Source: an uncultured Cycloclasticus sp.
GTDB taxonomy: Bacteria > Pseudomonadota > Gammaproteobacteria > Methylococcales > Cycloclasticaceae
DNA length: 64,000 nucleotides
Direction of reading: 5' to 3'
Assembly (NCBI GenBank): GCA_913057515.1
Contig: CAJXOJ010000003.1
Location: 47,084-111,083, forward strand
Shown: positions 62,520-64,000 of the stretch, in pieces
How the letters are laid out: each line of letters opens with the position of its first letter
How positions within the stretch are numbered: position 1 is the stretch's first letter
Position numbers and translations under genes: made by a program
The notes under the pieces: model-generated
What the model saw: only the letters and a program-made list of their open reading frames with translations
Told to the model about the DNA's origin: nothing
The model's database searches: none

Positions 62520-62555
62520 GCCCATCATTATCACTCTTGTCTTTCATGGATCGTT

Positions 62556-62599
62556 GTCAATTTAGGTTGACGATAGTCTTTCTGTCAACTATAGTTGAC
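62556..62599 (+). promoter_or_regulatory. Cassette-borne promoter with two palindromic operators
   Basis: The -35 TTGACG (62567-62572) and -10 TATAGT (62590-62595) are separated by exactly 17 bp. A perfect 16-bp palindrome GTCAACTATAGTTGAC (62584-62599) covers the -10. An imperfect copy GTCAATTTAGGTTGAC (62556-62571) covers most of the -35. Transcription would begin near 62602, the A of the HTH gene's ATG, which has no Shine-Dalgarno, so a leaderless mRNA is likely. Repression by the HTH protein itself is a reasonable inference. Confidence 0.75.
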
Positions 62600-62601
62600 G
62601 C

Positions 62602-62841
62602 ATGTCAGATATTAAATCATTACCGTCTTCGAAAACACCTGAAAAGGTACTTGCTGCTGTAGTAGCGATGCGTCGTGCTGCTGATCAACTGGAGCGTAAA
62701 GCTGTGAAGGAAGCTATAGAGCAGGGATGGAGCTGGTCTGATGTAGCAGAAGCGCTAGGCGTTTCAAAACAAGCCGCTCATAAACGTCATGCAGCACATA
62801 TCAAAAATGCGAGAGTCAAACTAGGGAAAAATAATGTTTAA
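62602..62841 (+). CDS. Small HTH protein, cassette 2
   Basis: The 79-aa basic protein has a helical N-terminal region (TPEKVLAAVVAMRRAADQLERKAVKEAI, quoted for its VVAMRRAADQLERKA part) and a helix-turn-helix at about 43-62 (WSWSDVAEALGVSKQAAHKR). It is a probable DNA-binding protein. The start lies at the predicted transcription start with no Shine-Dalgarno; no better start is seen. It overlaps the next gene by eight bases. I do not recognise a characterised family. Confidence 0.72.
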   Translation: MSDIKSLPSSKTPEKVLAAVVAMRRAADQLERKAVKEAIEQGWSWSDVAEALGVSKQAAHKRHAAHIKNARVKLGKNNV

Positions 62842-63346
62842 ACGTATCTTACTTCGTTTTCGTGATATGAAAACTATCGGAAAATTAATACCAGGAGCAG
62901 ATGAGCAGGCCAATATTGCGGGTGAAGAAAAGCCAGGAGCCGAACATTTTGTGCTTTCTGCTCTTAACCTGGAGGACGGCACGGCTAGGCGTGCATTTGA
63001 AAAGTTTGGGGTTGATTCAGCGAAATTCCAAGAAGCGATTAAAGTACAATATGATGAGGCTTTAAGTTCTGTCAGTATTGCTCAAGAAGCTATTGAAATT
63101 ACCCCAGAGCCTATAAAGTCCGATAAAGTTGTTCATGATTCACAGCCGTCAGGACAAAATTTAATGAAATCTCTTTACGCTTTGAAGAAAAAAGATAAAG
63201 AGCGTCCTTTACTCGGAGCACATATAATAATCGTGGCAGCCTCTATAGAACATGGTGTAATTCCAAGAGCATTTAAAGTTTTAGGTGTTGATCGAGGGTT
63301 ACTTGCTAAAGCAGCTAGAGAAGAACTCGATGCAGTGCAGCACTAG
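62834..63346 (+). CDS. Stand-alone double Clp-N (Clp repeat) domain protein, cassette 2
   Basis: The 170-aa protein contains two copies of the Clp N-terminal helical repeat, without any ATPase domain. Repeat 1 is about 18-70 (GAEHFVLSALNLEDGTARRAFEKFGVD, seen as AEHFVLSAL and FEKFGVD). Repeat 2 is about 108-165 (LGAHIIIVAASIEHG, FKVLGVDRGLL). In ClpA/ClpC this domain binds adaptors and substrates. Alone it might act as an adaptor, decoy or substrate-recognition protein. Its start ATG overlaps the HTH stop (ATGTTTAA), with AGGGA upstream. Confidence 0.7.
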   Translation: MFKRILLRFRDMKTIGKLIPGADEQANIAGEEKPGAEHFVLSALNLEDGTARRAFEKFGVDSAKFQEAIKVQYDEALSSVSIAQEAIEITPEPIKSDKVVHDSQPSGQNLMKSLYALKKKDKERPLLGAHIIIVAASIEHGVIPRAFKVLGVDRGLLAKAAREELDAVQH

Positions 63347-63355
63347 GCAGGTGGC

Positions 63356-63433
63356 ATCTAACAAAGCCATTAAATACGCTCCCTTCGGTCGCCGGACGCT
63401 CGCAAGCTCACGCCGTTTATGGCGGCGTTAGGC
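63356..63433 (+). repeat. attC site of cassette 2 (78 bp)
   Basis: R'' is ATCTAAC (63356-63362) and R' is GTTAGGC (63427-63433). GCCATTAAA near R'' pairs with TTTATGGC near R' with one extra base. The loop carries CGCTCCCTTCGGTCGC, shared with the previous attC. An inner GCGCTCGC-type GC-rich hairpin is present. Confidence 0.9.
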
Positions 63434-63948
63434 CCTTAAATACATCGTAAATAGGAGAAATTATGTCTGGTCCCGCAAGAGCTGGTCTTTCTATATATGT
63501 CAAAGATAAAAAGCGCCTCTCTAGTTTCTATGAGATGATTTTTGGGATGTCTCGGCTCCATGACTCCGATGACGTAACAGTCCTTCAATCACCAGATATT
63601 CAGTTTGTTATTCATCGCATCCCGGAAAATAGGTCATTGAATATAACCATTGATACACCGCCAAAAACTCGTGATTCAGCATTGAAATTCTTCTTTACGG
63701 TTTCCAGCATCGCGGTAGCAAGGTCGGTGGCACAGGAATTAGGCGGTGGCATTGATTTTGAACAGTGGCAAGGGCCTGGTTTTATTGTTTGTAACGGGCA
63801 TGACCCAGAAGGAAATGTTTTTCATGTACGGGAAAGTCTGGCCTAACAATACGCTAAAGTTGACACTTTGGCCTGCTTTCCGTTTTGGGGTGCCTTCGGC
63901 ACTTTACCCCAAAACTCCATTACGGCCAAAGTGCAACTTAGCGAAGCG
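63428..63948 (+). mobile_element. Integron gene cassette 3 (VOC protein)
   Basis: It starts after the G of GTTAGGCC (63427), the complement of GGCCTAAC (63840-63847) at the start of its own attC, and ends at the G of GTTAGGT (63948). It contains one gene with a short 5' leader. Confidence 0.9.
63463..63846 (+). CDS. VOC (glyoxalase/bleomycin-resistance fold) protein, cassette 3
   Basis: The 127-aa protein has one pair of beta-alpha-beta-beta-beta modules: AGLSIYVKDKKRLSSFYEMIFGMS at the N-terminus (SFYEMIFG is typical) and GPGFIVCNGHDPEGNVFHVRE at the C-terminus (DPEGNVFHVRE). The first usual metal-ligand His of the VOC family is replaced in GLSIYV, so the catalytic metal site may be incomplete. 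VOC proteins are frequent cassette cargo; substrate unknown. TAGGAGAAATT precedes the ATG. The stop TAA lies inside the attC R'' box. Confidence 0.82.
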   Translation: MSGPARAGLSIYVKDKKRLSSFYEMIFGMSRLHDSDDVTVLQSPDIQFVIHRIPENRSLNITIDTPPKTRDSALKFFFTVSSIAVARSVAQELGGGIDFEQWQGPGFIVCNGHDPEGNVFHVRESLA

Positions 63949-63954
63949 TTAGGT
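63841..63954 (+). repeat. attC site of cassette 3 (114 bp)
   Basis: R'' is GCCTAAC (63841-63847) and R' is GTTAGGT (63948-63954). A long stem is formed by CGCTAAAGTTGACACTTTGG near R'' and CCAAAGTGCAACTTAGCG near R', with two extra-helical bases. A second hairpin is TTTTGGGG...CCCCAAAA around TGCCTTCGGCA. The length and imperfections suit an attC folded on one strand. Confidence 0.9.
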
Positions 63955-64000
63955 GAATAATTGTGGAATCGGATCACGAAAGGAAGCTCGTTACTCTTGA
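63949..64000 (+). mobile_element. Start of integron cassette 4 (truncated by window end)
   Basis: The sequence after the crossover G (63948) begins TTAGGTGAATAATTG. A GTG at 63963 opens a frame (VESDHERKLVTL) to the window end, but without a Shine-Dalgarno it is only a possible start. Its attC is outside the window. Confidence 0.6.

Larger units (their letters stand above)
62514..63427 (+). mobile_element. Integron gene cassette 2 (HTH + Clp-N pair)
   Basis: The cassette runs from the T after the crossover G at 62513 to the G at 63427. Its first bases read GTTAGATGCC when the junction G is included, an exact 10-base complement of GGCATCTAAC (63353-63362) at its own attC. Unlike cassette 1 it has a promoter of its own (62567-62595). 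Confidence 0.9.

Noticed and set aside
60790..64000. Interpretation of the last 3 kb as an insertion sequence, prophage end or CRISPR array
   Set aside because: No transposase, no terminal inverted repeats, no spaced direct repeats; the attC structure and cassette-end complementarity explain it better.

Overview
The window looks like a chromosome segment of a moderately low-GC marine gammaproteobacterium. Gene orders such as lpxA-lpxB-rnhB-dnaE-accA, kdsA-eno-ftsB-ispD-ispF-truD, surE-pcm-nlpD-rpoS, thrC-recJ, sdhCDAB-sdhE, nadB/rpoE-rseA-rseC-mucD-lepA-lepB-rnc-era-recO-pdxJ and trpFBA-accD-folC-dedD-cvpA-purF-metZ are classical for the class. The SUF operon with an Xanthomonas-type regulator, the truA-trpF and purF-metZ neighbourhoods and the base composition would fit a Thiotrichales/Piscirickettsiaceae-like lineage (for example Cycloclasticus or Methylophaga relatives). 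That placement is inference from memory of gene order; no search was run.

Layout. 0-19.3 kb: lipid A, replication, fatty-acid, CTP, KDO, glycolysis and isoprenoid genes, then nlpD-rpoS. 19.3-24.8 kb: alaC, hom, thrC, recJ. 24.8-34.1 kb: a structured-looking gap, an S4-domain gene, a SUF Fe-S operon preceded by a good IscR-type palindrome, prfB with its programmed +1 frameshift, and lysS. 34.1-34.8 kb: an AT-rich gap with hairpins. 34.8-41.6 kb: ygfZ, then a complex II operon that includes a small, easily missed SdhAF4-like gene (57 aa), and nadB. 41.8-60.7 kb: the sigma-E operon, which lacks rseB and has a shortened RseA, followed by housekeeping genes up to metZ.

60.8 kb to the end is an integron gene-cassette array in the same orientation as metZ. 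Three complete cassettes and the start of a fourth can be delimited exactly, because each cassette's first bases (TTAGCCA, TTAGATGCC, TTAGGCC after the crossover G) are the reverse complement of the R'' box of the attC at its own 3' end. The attC sites are about 66, 78 and 114 bp. Cassette 1 carries a two-gene system: a two-transmembrane plus beta-rich protein that resembles the CBASS effector Cap15, and a CD-NTase with GS...DxD...D active-site motifs. This is best read as a type I CBASS anti-phage system packaged as one mobile cassette. Cassette 2 carries an HTH protein and a stand-alone double Clp-N-domain protein behind its own near-consensus promoter, which is overlaid by two 16-bp palindromes and starts transcription close to the ATG. 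Cassette 3 encodes a VOC (glyoxalase/bleomycin-resistance fold) protein. No integrase gene is seen. The left junction next to metZ has attI-like geometry.

The most interesting parts are the CBASS cassette with its integrase-less junction, the self-regulated HTH/Clp-N cassette, and the reduced sigma-E control module.
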